The notes under the pieces were generated by a model that worked only from the letters and a program-made list of their open reading frames with translations, was not told the DNA's origin and did no database searches. The translations under genes were made by a program, and so were the position numbers. From Larix kaempferi (Eukaryota; Streptophyta; Pinopsida; Pinales; Pinaceae): a stretch of DNA of 64,000 nucleotides. The stretch spans positions 8,835,501 to 8,899,500 of the forward strand of contig BSBM01000826.1 in assembly GCA_027924585.1 (NCBI GenBank), in the 5' to 3' direction. This document shows positions 12,450 to 23,099 of this stretch, in pieces (position 1 is the first letter of the stretch; every line of letters starts with the position of its first letter).

Positions 12450-12650
12450 ATACGTGGTATTGTAGTATTATCTTCAAGCTCCACCTTACAGGAAAACTTC
12501 TTTTTCTTCAGATATATGATAACGCTCTTATATCCATTAATGTGCTTGGATGTGCCACTTTCCACTAGCCATGTCTCAACATTAGTGGTAATGGATCCAG
12601 AAATGGATGATAAAAGATAGTACTCCTTTGTCTCTTGATCATCAGATGAA
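12450..12650 (-). pseudogene. copia-C aspartic protease remnant
   Basis: Just upstream of the integrase frame the - strand reads TWLVESGTSKHINGYKS, matching the copia protease WxxDSGAxxHM box, with the catalytic Asp replaced by Glu. Stops separate it from its neighbours. Confidence 0.65.
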
Positions 12651-12689
12651 TTATTTCTTGTAGGTTCATATTTTGTAGCAATAGAAGCA

Positions 12690-13320
12690 TGAAACCTACC
12701 CTTTAATTTTCAGCTTTGTTTTGCACGACATTCTCTTGCATAATAGCCTTCACTTCATCTGTGCTGCAAGAGAGAGGTTCTTTTCTTTGGAGGAAATATA
12801 TTTTCGCTAGATTCTCCCTTCTTCTTGTAGGAAATCATGCCACGGTCTCTCGATGTTAGGTTGCACTTATGCACCATTTACTGCATCCAAGATGTATCCC
12901 ATGAATATGGAAGACCATCGATAGTGGTCTGTATGAGATCATCATCATTGACCGTCACACCAATGCTCATGAGTTGATCTCTTACTCGAGATATCTTTGT
13001 GAATAAGGAAGCCACAACTTTGTCATTTTCCATGTTCCGATTTTGAAGCTTATTCTTCAATGATCTCTTTTGACCAGGCTCCTTCTTCTCATAAAGATTT
13101 TTCAAATTGACAAAGCAAATTCCTTTGCATTCTTCAATGGATTAATCAAAGGAATCAAGTTGTCTTTCACATAATCATAAATGATTCTCTTTGCTTAGGC
13201 TTGATTCTTCTTGAAGGTAATGCACCCTGCATTAGAAGTAGTCTCTTCAATAACACTAGATACATATCCATCCAAATCACTCTTCCAAGATATTTAGGAT
13301 CTTGGCCTTCCAATTATAAC
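12690..13320 (-). pseudogene. copia-C gag
   Basis: The 13105-12878 frame reads SLKNKLQNRNMENDKVVASL and DDDLIQTTIDGLPYSWDT, a typical copia UBN2 Gag segment. Upstream, around 13200-13110, IIYDYVKDNLIPL is the conserved earlier Gag helix. A degraded zinc knuckle (GYYARECRAK) lies near 12725-12765. Several frame changes break the gene. Confidence 0.72.
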
Positions 13321-13639
13321 TCTATTCCTCTTCCTCTTACTAGGTCATCCTATACCTATATTCCTCTTCCTCTTAACCACACACTGACAAGTTCCTCCCT
13401 CCACTTAATATTTGTAACTCACTCTCGCTTTCCGCATTCCTTTCTCCATTCCACAACTTCCCTTCTAGTTCCACACTTCTTTTCTTTGCTTTTCTCCTTT
13501 GCATCTTCCAACATTGTTCAAATATTTTCAATCTTCTTACTTCAAACTCAAGCCTAGCTTCATTGGAAAATACCTCCCCCCATTGTTGGGAGATCCCACC
13601 TTTTGCAATGTAGAAACATCACCTCGCCCTAAATGGGCG

Positions 13640-14126
13640 AGAGTTGTACTCCTCCATTCTAATCTAGTTCAATGGAAAAAATATTTGTTCAATTATCTAA
13701 GTTTTAATCTACAATGGAACTTCCTTCAACAATTTTCCTCTTGCTCCCCTCTTGATCTCTTTGTCAGCCTTAGATATAGCTTGATTTTTTTTCACTGCAA
13801 ATTCCACAATATACCTGATGAGAGTGTTTTATACCCAAAAATTGAGAACCGTAGTTAGAGAGGTATTCAATCAATGCAACACTACTAGGTATCTCCGAGT
13901 CCACTCCACAATTCTTTGTTGTGAGTTGCGGTATTCTCGAGCTTTCACAAGTCTTTTTAGCCACTTGGAGAGTGCTATAGGGAATACAACCCTTAAAAAT
14001 TTGTAGTGATCTAATATTGGGCCTCCATAAAATATGTATTCTCTAAGTTTTGGTGGATCCCACCCTCATAGTTCAGCTTCTTGTATTATAAAGTCCTCAA
14101 TTTTATTGTCCCACCAATATCGAACA
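13640..14126 (-). repeat. copia-C family LTR relic, empty target site of the gypsy element
   Basis: This matches 46590-46971 joined to 61369-61434, the LTR-family sequence flanking the 14.4-kb gypsy element. At 14056-14060 a single GATCC occupies the position where the other copy carries the gypsy insertion with GATCC on each side. Compared with the other copy, about 670 bp near the PBS-proximal end is missing here. Confidence 0.7.
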
Positions 14127-15117
14127 TGGCATGTCGATACTAGGGAATCCATACAGTTAGCGACGTCCTATTAGAAACCAAGTCATCAGAATAGAACCAT
14201 TTGTTGGCACAAAATAAAGACTGGTGTTCTTTTTCAAGGGACAACAAAGGGTGCCGCTGTATTCTAGTGTGCTTGCATTTTCAATCTCCCAAATGAGAAG
14301 CTCTCATCCGAAGAACAACCAAGAATTATGTAGAATAAAGAGAGTTAAATACAGGGATAAAACAATGATTTCTTGTGTTCATGATACCGCGGCATAGATT
14401 TACCACACAATTTTTACCATAGATACAATGAAAAGAACAAAAAGTATTACACATCACATGCGGGGCCCAATAATATTTATTCATATTAATCAATAGATAT
14501 CTTATACAATACATCTATATGGATCTAAATCTTCAACCTACTATCTACAGGAAGTCCTATCATGGAGTTACATGTATCAACAAAACCCATGACCTGATTA
14601 CATATCCCATAACCCAAACTTAGAGAAGAGACTGTCTTTGAAAAAAATTGGATTTGTTTCTTCTTTGCTACTTCCTTCTTTCTCTTCTTCTTCGATTATG
14701 TTCTCTCTTCTCTCGCTTGTCTCATGTTCTTTAAATAGTTGCGGGAGCAGACCCAAAATAGTTGTGGTTGTTGATTGTTTATGCAACTTCCACATTGTAT
14801 CATGTGCTATATTCCATGATTACTACCCTTTCCAAAAACAAAGGAGCCAACATGTAGTTAAGATCATGCAAGTACTCGCAGAGACCTTGTTGTGTGCTAC
14901 CTCCTACTAGATTGGTACTATTTTCAAGTAGGAGTATTGTTTCCCCCCAAGAGTTTGTGAACCTATTACATCCTTGATTTGAGGTAAGGGATGTGATGAA
15001 TGATACCACATGCACTTAGTTGGGTATCCTTTTAGTTTATTTAATTGGGAGAGATCCATACGCTAACCTATTTCTACAAACCATGATTAGAGTTTTGTGG
15101 TTAATAGCGTAGTTGAG
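14127..15117. other. Unassigned non-coding stretch
   Basis: About 1 kb outside the copia-C LTR. Only short open frames occur and no domain, repeat unit or RNA gene was recognised. It may be remnant retroelement sequence or original flanking DNA. Confidence 0.3.
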
Positions 15118-17534
15118 TCATTTCTCACGATCAATCATTGAAATATGTTATCAATGCTTGAGATACATATTTTTTGTTGGATGAGATGTAGGCCATCTCA
15201 TACTAACAAGGTATAGTACTTTGTACAATCTTGTATGCGTAAATGATCTTTAATAATTATTAATTGATTTTTTTTAATACATCCAGAATCAATGCATTAA
15301 GTAATCTTTTTTTTTATAAAATGATTTTTATTAAATGCACGGTCTACCTTTATTGAATCAGCAAGTTGCTAGTGTACATTTGAATTATTGTTCACAGAGG
15401 AAATCTAGTTAGTATATGGTTGATTTCTACAAGTATATAGATAGTATATGGTTAATATAAGGCTAAATTATGGTTATTTCATTTTAACATTATTTGGATG
15501 TCTCATTCAAATTGTATGGCATAAAGGAAAGGGTGTTACTAATATTTTCCACCCCTTCTTAAGCATGAGCTCATAGTCGAACCTGATTCTCCACATATGC
15601 TATTAGAAATATATGAGCTCAACTTAAACATATAGTTGATGATGTAAAATTTAAGTCACAAATTTAAGTATTGAGGTTCTTCCACTATCGAACATATGAT
15701 ATATCATTTTTGTGATTATCTATGTAGAGTAAGTCATTAATCTATTACCGATATGGAAATGCATTAGTCAAGATTAATAAATTTCGAGTGATTTTTGAAT
15801 ACTCACTTATTACTCATTGCATCATATTTCTCATTGAAACTAACAAAATGAATCACATAGCATCAATCATCACCTTGGGGGATTTCACCTCATAACTAAG
15901 ACTTCAATTCATTTTTGAATCAACTCAAGCAAATCCAAATTATAGATCAATCTTTGGAATACTTATTATAGTATGTATCTATTAATATGATTTGTTACAA
16001 AGTTCACAGCGGGTTGTTGATGTTATAGTGATGTCGTCACATGAGTGAGAAGCAACACTTCATCCACATATAGATGCGGACCCATTAACAATCCTAGGTT
16101 TTGTTTTGTGGAATCCTATGCCTTCTACTCAAAAGGAAATCACATATACCCAACTTACTATAGACTTGATGTAGATGACTTGATCCATCTAGTTAAAGCT
16201 TGAAAATATTGTCCATTCATAAATTTTGTACTTTAAAAATTTTCACTAGATCTTAAATTCTAATTGTTTTCAATGCACTTGAAGGTATTTTTATGACTGA
16301 TTTTGATGTTTTATGAGTGGCCTAGCATACATGGTGGATGGATTTCCTAGTCATTTAGCTAGTGGTGATAGATGATTTAGATTGCACCTGTGGCTCAATG
16401 CCATTTTAGTATTTTTAACCTAGTAAATTGATAATATACTAAATTTCAATTGTCTATATACAAACTTTCAAATAATTTGTATGAACTTTCTCATTACTAT
16501 TTAGACATTTTAATGAGTAATTTTGTATTTTATTAATATTGATAAGTGTGGACTATAATAAAAATAATTTAAAATTTAAAAAAAAAATCAAATATTTTTT
16601 AACATTATTTTATGGCATATTACATTCTTAAATTGAATTTTCAAGTATGTTTTTACTATAATTTAAGAAATAGTTTTGAATAGTGATTTTCTATTTTCAT
16701 ATTTGTTTTCAATTTTATTTATTTATTTATATTAATATTAAATTTATTGATAAGAAAAATTGATAATAGGAAATTGGATTTAAATTTTTTATGATTAAAT
16801 TATATTTAATTTAATATGTAGTTATTTAATTTTATTTTGTATTTTTTTATTTTTAAGTATTTTCATCATTTTATAACAATATGTTTTTTTATACTTATTA
16901 TTAGATATATTTATTATTTAAATAGTTTTGTATACCTAACATTACATATATTTATTATTTAAATGTTTTTTTTTTAAAATAAATTTTATTTATCCAACTG
17001 AAACAAAATTACATTATGTATATACATATATTCAGAAACATGTATACTTATCATTTGATATATTCATTATTTAAATGTTTTTTCTCATAAAAAAATAAAT
17101 TTTATTTATCCAACTAAAAACAAAATTACATTATGTATATACATATATTCAGAGACATTTATTAGTACAGGGAAACCTGTCATAACTGTTTTGCTTCACA
17201 AAAAAGTTTAAATACAAACATAACAAACATTACAGAGAGATGTATTACTGTAGGAAATCTGTAATAACTGTTTTGTTTCTCAAAAAAGTTTAAAGACAAA
17301 CATAACAAACATTACAGTTTTACAGTTACACTGTTGCATTTTGTAAAAGCATGTGTTGCATTTTGTAAAAGCATGCATACAGTTCACTACAATCTGAAAG
17401 CATGCATACAGTTCAGTACAATACCCAAAATTGTTGCATTTTTTAAAAGCATGCATACAGTTCAGTACAATATCCAAGACACAAAATTATCTGAAGCTAA
17501 ACAAACACGGAGATTAGAATCGAACCGAAAGGAA

Positions 17535-18548
17535 TCAGAAGCCCCACATTGAACCGAATGGATCATCAGAGTCCCACATGAAGGGATCGAACCCAAAGGA
17601 ACCAGAAGCTTTTTCCAAGTGATCCATAGTCCTCATGGCTTTTTCCAAGTGATCCTTCCTGGCTTTTTCCAAGTGATCCTTCCTGGCTTTTTCCAAATCC
17701 CAATTAAAGTCTGGAAATGGTGGTACCTGATCATCCCTCAGAGTCATGGAGGCCGCGGCCACATGTCTTTTGCAGCGATCATCCGGCGGTTGTAATTTTG
17801 TTGTAACACGCAGTCCCTCCAAAGAAAAAAGACCGCTGGCTAGGTCCTCATGTATGTTGCTGGTGTAATGCTGCATCGATTTTTCAGGAAGCAGCATTGC
17901 ACCACTGACTTGAAAACCAGACAGAGGCTGCATCGTTGCCGCGACGTTCAAAGCCTGCTCGCTGTTCATTGCTGATTGAGGCAGTGCAAGCTGGTGCAGG
18001 TTTTGATTGTTTGTCTGCATGGATGTTGCAGGCAGTAGCATTGCACCACCCGAGATGTGATTGACTTGAACAGCTGCAGATTGGGTGAAACTGGAGAGCA
18101 AAAAAGGGTGTTGGGGTTGGGTTAGGGTTTGGGGGTCCGGGCAAGGATTTAGGGCAGGCGGGCATGGAAGAAGGGGTCCCACAGTGGTCGAGTCAGAGAA
18201 GGGCAGTCAACGGGAGGGCAGTCAGGGCTGTAAGAAGGTGGGTGGAGATCATTCAGATGAGCTCGGGATCCATTCAGCTGAACTGGGGATCCATTCAATG
18301 CAAAGGCCGCTTGCTCATAGGCAAGGGCGGCATCTTGGGCAGTACCGAATGTGCCAAGCCATTTCCGAGTCCTCTTGATCCCGGGCATCTTGGACCCATT
18401 TCCCCGAGACACGCTGGCGGACTCCTTTGAAATTGAATTTGTTATTATCTGGTCCGCCTTTGCCTTTGCGTTTCCGATTTTCGATCCCGGGTAGGAGCGG
18501 TGTCTGCGCTCTCACAATTTCCTCAGCACGACTCTCTTCGGCTGCCAT
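17535..18548 (-). pseudogene. AP2/ERF (DREB-type) transcription factor, copy B, with two compensating frameshifts
   Basis: An intronless nuclear DNA-binding factor of about 337 codons. It starts at the ATG at 18548 (MAAEESRAEEIVRAQTPLL). The AP2 domain begins KFNFKGVRQRVSGKWV; Val at the position that separates DREB from ERF proteins points to the DREB group. Near 18377 a one-base loss shifts the frame: the second half of the domain (RTRKWLGTFGTAQDAALAYE) is in the next frame, and the C-terminal half (18182-17535, ending DDPFGSMWGF) returns to the first. The tail has three HLEKARKD-type repeats at 17605-17695 and is rich in Gln, Pro and acidic residues, like an activation region. It is probably a young pseudogene; sequencing error at two indels is the alternative. 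Confidence 0.78.
17603..17695. repeat. 24-bp tandem repeat in ERF-B C-terminus
   Basis: TTTTTCCAAGTGATCC recurs at about 24-33-bp spacing and encodes repeated DHLEKA(R/M) blocks. Copy A shows a single clear unit near 9140, so expansion happened after the duplication or was lost there. Confidence 0.75.
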
Positions 18549-18625
18549 ATTGAAGTATTTTCCCTTATGCCTCTCAATTGTATAGTAAGCTAAAATCTTT
18601 AGTAAAGAACCACTAGTCGGGCTGC

Positions 18626-18633
18626 ATTTTATA
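18626..18633 (-). promoter_or_regulatory. TATA box of ERF copy B
   Basis: TATAAAAT on the - strand lies about 80 bp upstream of the ERF-B ATG, a plausible core promoter spacing. It suggests the gene was duplicated with its promoter. The equivalent region of copy A is lost at 10094. Confidence 0.5.
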
Positions 18634-18635
18634 GA

Positions 18636-18880
18636 TTAGCCAGCCTGCTTTCTCATATCACCATCGTATGAATGAAAGGGTTGACGATGTCAATTGTGAT
18701 AACCCGTAGTGGGTGCGGTTCATTACTCATAATTAATGTAATTTAGGGTTGTTTATCATTAATGTAATTAGATTCCTTGGCACAGTTAACCGGAACATTA
18801 CAAGCCCGTTGAACTTAATGCGATGAGTTAGCCAGCCTGATTTCTCATATCCCATCGTATGAGCAAAAGGGTTTGAAGCC
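18636..18880. repeat. Direct repeats upstream of ERF-B
   Basis: TTAGCCAGCCTG.TTTCTCATAT followed by CATCGTATGA and AAAGGGTT occurs at about 18636 and again at about 18829, in the ERF-B upstream region. These may be promoter modules or a short duplication. The rest of 18549-19270 shows no gene. Confidence 0.5.
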
Positions 18881-19270
18881 ACAGTGGAATTAATGCTATC
18901 CATCCCGTTTTGCACCGGTGATTGGAAATCAAAATCTATTTGGTTTTTCAGTTAATTCCTTACACAGCTGTGAAGGGGGATAACAAGCCAAGAGCAGAAA
19001 AGCATCCCGAGCTCTTTCACAAAGACATAATAGCAGCAGACAGTAAATGGTGGGTGCGCCTCGCCTCCTGCCAGTGATGGTGCCTTCGGTAAACCCGTTT
19101 AACCACCGGACTTCTTTAACACGGATATCTATGTGCTCTTGTGCCGATTCCAGCCAGCTGTGGTTAGAACCCTGGTTCTTCTTTTTTCCACAAACATTTT
19201 TTCTTGATGATATTTTTCTTTCCATACACATTGAAATGCATTAGTTTGACTTTGAAGGGATCATGTTGAT

Positions 19271-19834
19271 GAAATTTGAATTTATGGAAAAATGGAAAAA
19301 TTTATTGAATTGAATTCTAATTTACACTTTATTCTAATTTTATATTATTTAATATTGGATTTATGAATTTATAAAGATCTTTCTATCAACATGACAGAGA
19401 CACACTTAAAATGGATCTATGAACATGACAGAGACACACTTAAAATGGATTTATGAGAGCATCAAAACCAAAACAATAATGTTGCTGAAAAACCAAAATT
19501 ACCAAATTGAAATCATGTTATCTAATTTTTTTCTTAAATGTTTATATGATCAAATTGGTGAATTGTAAATGAAATTTGAATTTATGGAAAAATGGAAAAA
19601 TATATTGAATTGAATTCTAATTTACACTTTATTCTAATTTTATATTATTTAATATTGGATCTATGAATTTATAAAGATCTTTCTATCAACATGACAGAGA
19701 CACACTTAAAATGGATCTATGAGAGCATCAAAACCAAAACAATAATGTTGCTGAAAAACCAAAATTACCAAATTGAAATCATGTTATCTAATTTTTTTCT
19801 TAAATGTTTATATGATCAAATTGGTGAATTGTAA
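19271..19834. repeat. 300-bp tandem duplication
   Basis: GAAATTTGAATTTATGGAAA begins at 19271 and again at 19571; the two units are nearly identical to their shared end GGTGAATTGTAA. Unit 1 contains an extra internal direct repeat of about 34 bp (CATGACAGAGACACAC...), which unit 2 lacks. AT-rich, no coding potential. Confidence 0.85.
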
Positions 19835-19888
19835 TAAAGTAATAATCATGTTAGTGATAATACATGTGATTTAAAATTATATGGATTT

Positions 19889-20052
19889 TAGATCAAGATC
19901 CAAATCCAAGGCTCTATCAAGAGAGGGATCAAATCTCCCGAGGTGCAAACCTCTCCTCGAAAAGCTCCTTGAGTGCAATACCTCAGAAGTGGTTTGCACC
20001 TTGGGAGATTTGATCCCTCTTCGAGTTTGATAGAGCCTAGGATTTGGATCTA
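19889..20052. repeat. Long imperfect inverted repeat (foldback)
   Basis: Arms of about 62 bp (19889-19951 and 19991-20052) flank a 39-base loop. TAGATC..GATCCAAATCC, GGCTCTATCAA, AGAGGGATCAAATCTCCC and GGTGCAAACC in the left arm are matched in reverse complement in the right. It lies just beyond the 3' end of the Helitron coding region. Confidence 0.8.
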
Positions 20053-20239
20053 GGCTCGTTCTAGTCGTGAGCGGAGACACAAAACTGGAGTTTGATCATC
20101 ATTGTGAGGAACGGGTTAAGTTGAAAACACTGATAGAATTATGAGGATTATCATAATGTAAGTAATAGGTATGAGTAAATTGTTAAACAAGAAAATAGAG
20201 ACAATAATTTTGTAAGGAATAAATAAATGAAAATTTGGT

Positions 20240-22081
20240 TCACATTGTGATCATTCTCAATCTATCTTCTTCATCTTTTCTTATCTTCACACCTAGTAGT
20301 TTTGCCATTTTCTCATATCCATCATATGAGAATGAAGGTTGAAATTGTAGACCTGCCAAATCCTTAACTCGATATATTGCTATAAATGTCATACCATGTC
20401 TCTCGTGCTTTCCAATATTAATAGTAGCTTTCTCCAATGTCAATCCTTGTTACTTATGGATTGTTAAACCCCAAGCAAGTTTCAATGGAAGTTATTTCTT
20501 ATTACCTCTTTCGATAGATGCAATATGAACAACTTGAGGAAACGATTCATCCCATGGTACCCCCACATAAATTATCAAATTTTATTAAAACATGTGTGGG
20601 TGGTTCTCTAGGCGAACTTCCACGGTTATATACAATTTGTTGTATAACTCCAAGAGCACCATTGACAAGTCGTGCATGAGTCCACAGGTTTGATGTGGGC
20701 ATTACCCTTGCTCCTATGGCTATAAGTAATTCAAGTTCCAACCCTTCTTCATCTCCTTCCATAGAATAGTTGCTTCTTACAGATGTAGTAATATTGGTCA
20801 CAATGGGACAGTTTACGCTTCTTATTAAATGCTTGTTATGACAGTTTACATCATCATTTGTCGCAAACAAATGTATCGCCTTATCGAAGGAATTTTTCAT
20901 TGTAGCATGTAGGAAAGTATCTCTAAGAGTCATCAGTAATTTCCAATCCTCTATTTTTGGAATTGCATCTCTAATATTCATCTACAAATTACGAAAATAT
21001 ATTTGTTCATTGCTTTGTCCATTCCGTTGAAACCTAGTATTGAGGGTCACAACTGTTGTGAATGTGTTCCACAATTCTTTTTCAATACCTTCCGATGCAT
21101 ATACATGCTTATCCATGACAGGTGGCAATTGCCCCAAATCATCGACCAATATAATTGATCTTCCACCAAAAGGTATATTAGCATTTTCTAAGAAGGCTTG
21201 GTGAAGTCTTGAATCTGTTGTGATTAATAGACTTTTTCCAATAAAACTCATTTCATCGATCAAACTATATTTAACATTATTCAACTCTTCTTGTAAATGA
21301 ATTAAACTCAGTTCTCGTAAATGATCAATTTTTTTGATCGGTATGTGAAGTGCAGAATGAACTATTCTTTGAAAGCTTCCACCCCTGTTGGAGCTAGAAG
21401 AAGTAATGGATCTTTCCCGGGATGCGAGAGATTTTTTAGTGTATTTTTAATGGATCCAATCAAATATGACTTTCTCGCACCTGCAGTTCCTTGGATTATC
21501 ATGCGTAGTGGATCAACACCCATTCTATAATGCTCAAGGATAACATCGTATGCTATTCTTTGCTTATCCCCCAAACTATCAATTGAATAATACTTTGCAT
21601 GTTGATTAGTAGAAATGTTTTTCAATTTTCGCATATGAGAGATGAAATGAATTGCACAACTCGAGGTCTCTTCATCTACAAAAGCAGTCTTCCAATCATT
21701 CATACATTTAAGATCCCTATGTCCAAGCATCTCAAAGCCATTATAATTTATAAATTGATTTTTATACAATCCACATATAATCTCCCATTCATGCTGCCTC
21801 GAATCTCTTTGTGGAATTGGATGTTCTTCTTCTTCGTCGGCCTCAACTCGACTATCCGTAGGCATAGGTTTGTGATCAACATGCCAAGGTATATATTGCA
21901 AATTTTGCCAATTATGTACTATTTCATGAGATGTCTTCCCTATATCTTTTCGAAAGTCATGAAAGGTATTGCACAAAACCAACTCAGACCAACGGAATTC
22001 AACGAACTTCTCATCTTTTCGATCAGGAATAGCGTTAAATTTAGGAAACACACGTACAACAGATGTATTCCTTTTTGGTGA
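20240..22081 (-). pseudogene. Helitron PIF1-like helicase domain
   Basis: Frames 22051-21362, 21284-20982, 20981-20547 and 20443-20240 together cover an SF1B helicase. The Walker A loop reads GTAGARKSYLIGS, where GTAGTGKS is expected, so the conserved Gly before Lys is Arg. Walker B is YSLIDEMSFIG, motif III is DDLGQLPP, and the last motif is LEKATINIGKHERHGMTFIA followed by RVKDLAGLQFQPSFSYDGY. ATP use is probably impaired. The helicase normally unwinds the donor strand in rolling-circle transposition. Confidence 0.85.
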
Positions 22082-22134
22082 CCATTTTTCTCCCCATCTA
22101 CGTTTGTCACATGACCAATTTTTTGCTACATCTA

Positions 22135-23030
22135 TTAATGTAATTGCTCCATATTCTTAGGTTGCTTAGTATATGCATCAATCAGAGAATTATCATTGTC
22201 GACATTATATGTATCAACTTGTACTTGTTTGAAAACCTTCATACCAACATTTAGAACCACAAAACGATGGCTACATTTTGAAAGAGGAAGCTCTAGAAGC
22301 AAATGGCATGTGTTCCTATCAACACTGGATTCACACAACAAACTTTTATATGCAAGTGATGCAGGTTTGTTTGGATTCTTGATAGAAGACAACCGCATCA
22401 ACATATTGTGGAAAGTTTCAAATCGTTTTTCTGATTTAGCAGCATAATCTTCTACGTAATTAATAACCACGCACTTGGAAAGTACGAGATTCCAATCTAT
22501 ATTATCCCTCCACATCATTAGTGTTTCATGATTGTGTGTATTCACTCGCTCATCATTTCATCTGGGTTCATACTTTTTTTCTCCTTGTTCATCAATGTAA
22601 AGTTTTGACTAGTCACACAGATCCCACGGTGTGTGGTACAGACATACCATTTTTCCTCCGTTCTTTCGAAGACAACTTCTCTCGTGGGAGCATTTTTTAA
22701 CCAAAGAAACCCATGGACATGAGGAGATCCACAATGTTTCCATTCGTAGTGACTCCAATAATCTGTAGCTTGATGAAAATGTTTGAAAACCTCTTCCCGA
22801 AACATTGTATGTCTCAAGTGCATATAATGTCCCACGATGTGAGGATTATCAATTACATTTTGACATTGCCATTTTGTCGCTTCACGTGGATCTGTAGGAC
22901 TTGTGCTTGACATTAATTTATGCAAATCAGGCCATTGCATATCCGCTACACTTAGTGCGAAGAATATTGTCGGACAACCTATCTGTTGAATCAAGTCAGA
23001 TAAATCTTGATGACACTTTCTCCAATATCA
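22135..23030 (-). pseudogene. Helitron Rep (HUH nuclease) domain
   Basis: The 22994-22542 frame starts QQIGCPTIFFALSVADMQWP and contains the metal-binding HUH motif as CGSPHVHGFLWL (His 92 and His 94 of the frame). The 22545-22135 frame contains CVVINYVEDYAAKSEKR, in which both tyrosines of the two-tyrosine nicking motif are kept (Y30 and Y34). These would nick and join DNA ends; only the frame breaks separate the pieces. Confidence 0.85.
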
Positions 23031-23099
23031 CGTGTACCTCTTAATACCATTCCAAATCTCATTAATATTTCTCCTAATCTTGAATCTGGAATATTTTGT

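Larger units (their letters stand above)
10095..14126 (-). mobile_element. Ty1/copia element copia-C, decayed and truncated
   Basis: Read on the - strand from 14126 down, this has a shortened LTR relic (about 14126-13640), a C/T-rich leader (13640-13320), gag, protease, integrase and RT in normal copia order, ending abruptly at the ERF-A junction near 10094 with no RNase H or 3' LTR. A related LTR with leader lies at 45480-46971 plus 61364-61434. Stops, frameshifts and lost catalytic residues show it is long dead. Confidence 0.8.
15118..18570. repeat. Segmental duplication, copy 2 (partner 7965-10094)
   Basis: Parallel to copy 1 but longer. From 15123 it has the CACGATCAATCATTGAAATATG block, and from about 16560 the AT-rich TTTTTAACATTATTTTATGG tract. 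From 16900-17160 a roughly 130-bp unit with TGTATATACATATATTCAGA is repeated twice. From 17330-17470 GTTGCATTTT.TAAAAGCATG and CATACAGTTCAGTACAAT occur three times, then ERF copy B. About 15400-16560 is unique to this copy and contains no gene that I can see. Confidence 0.7.
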
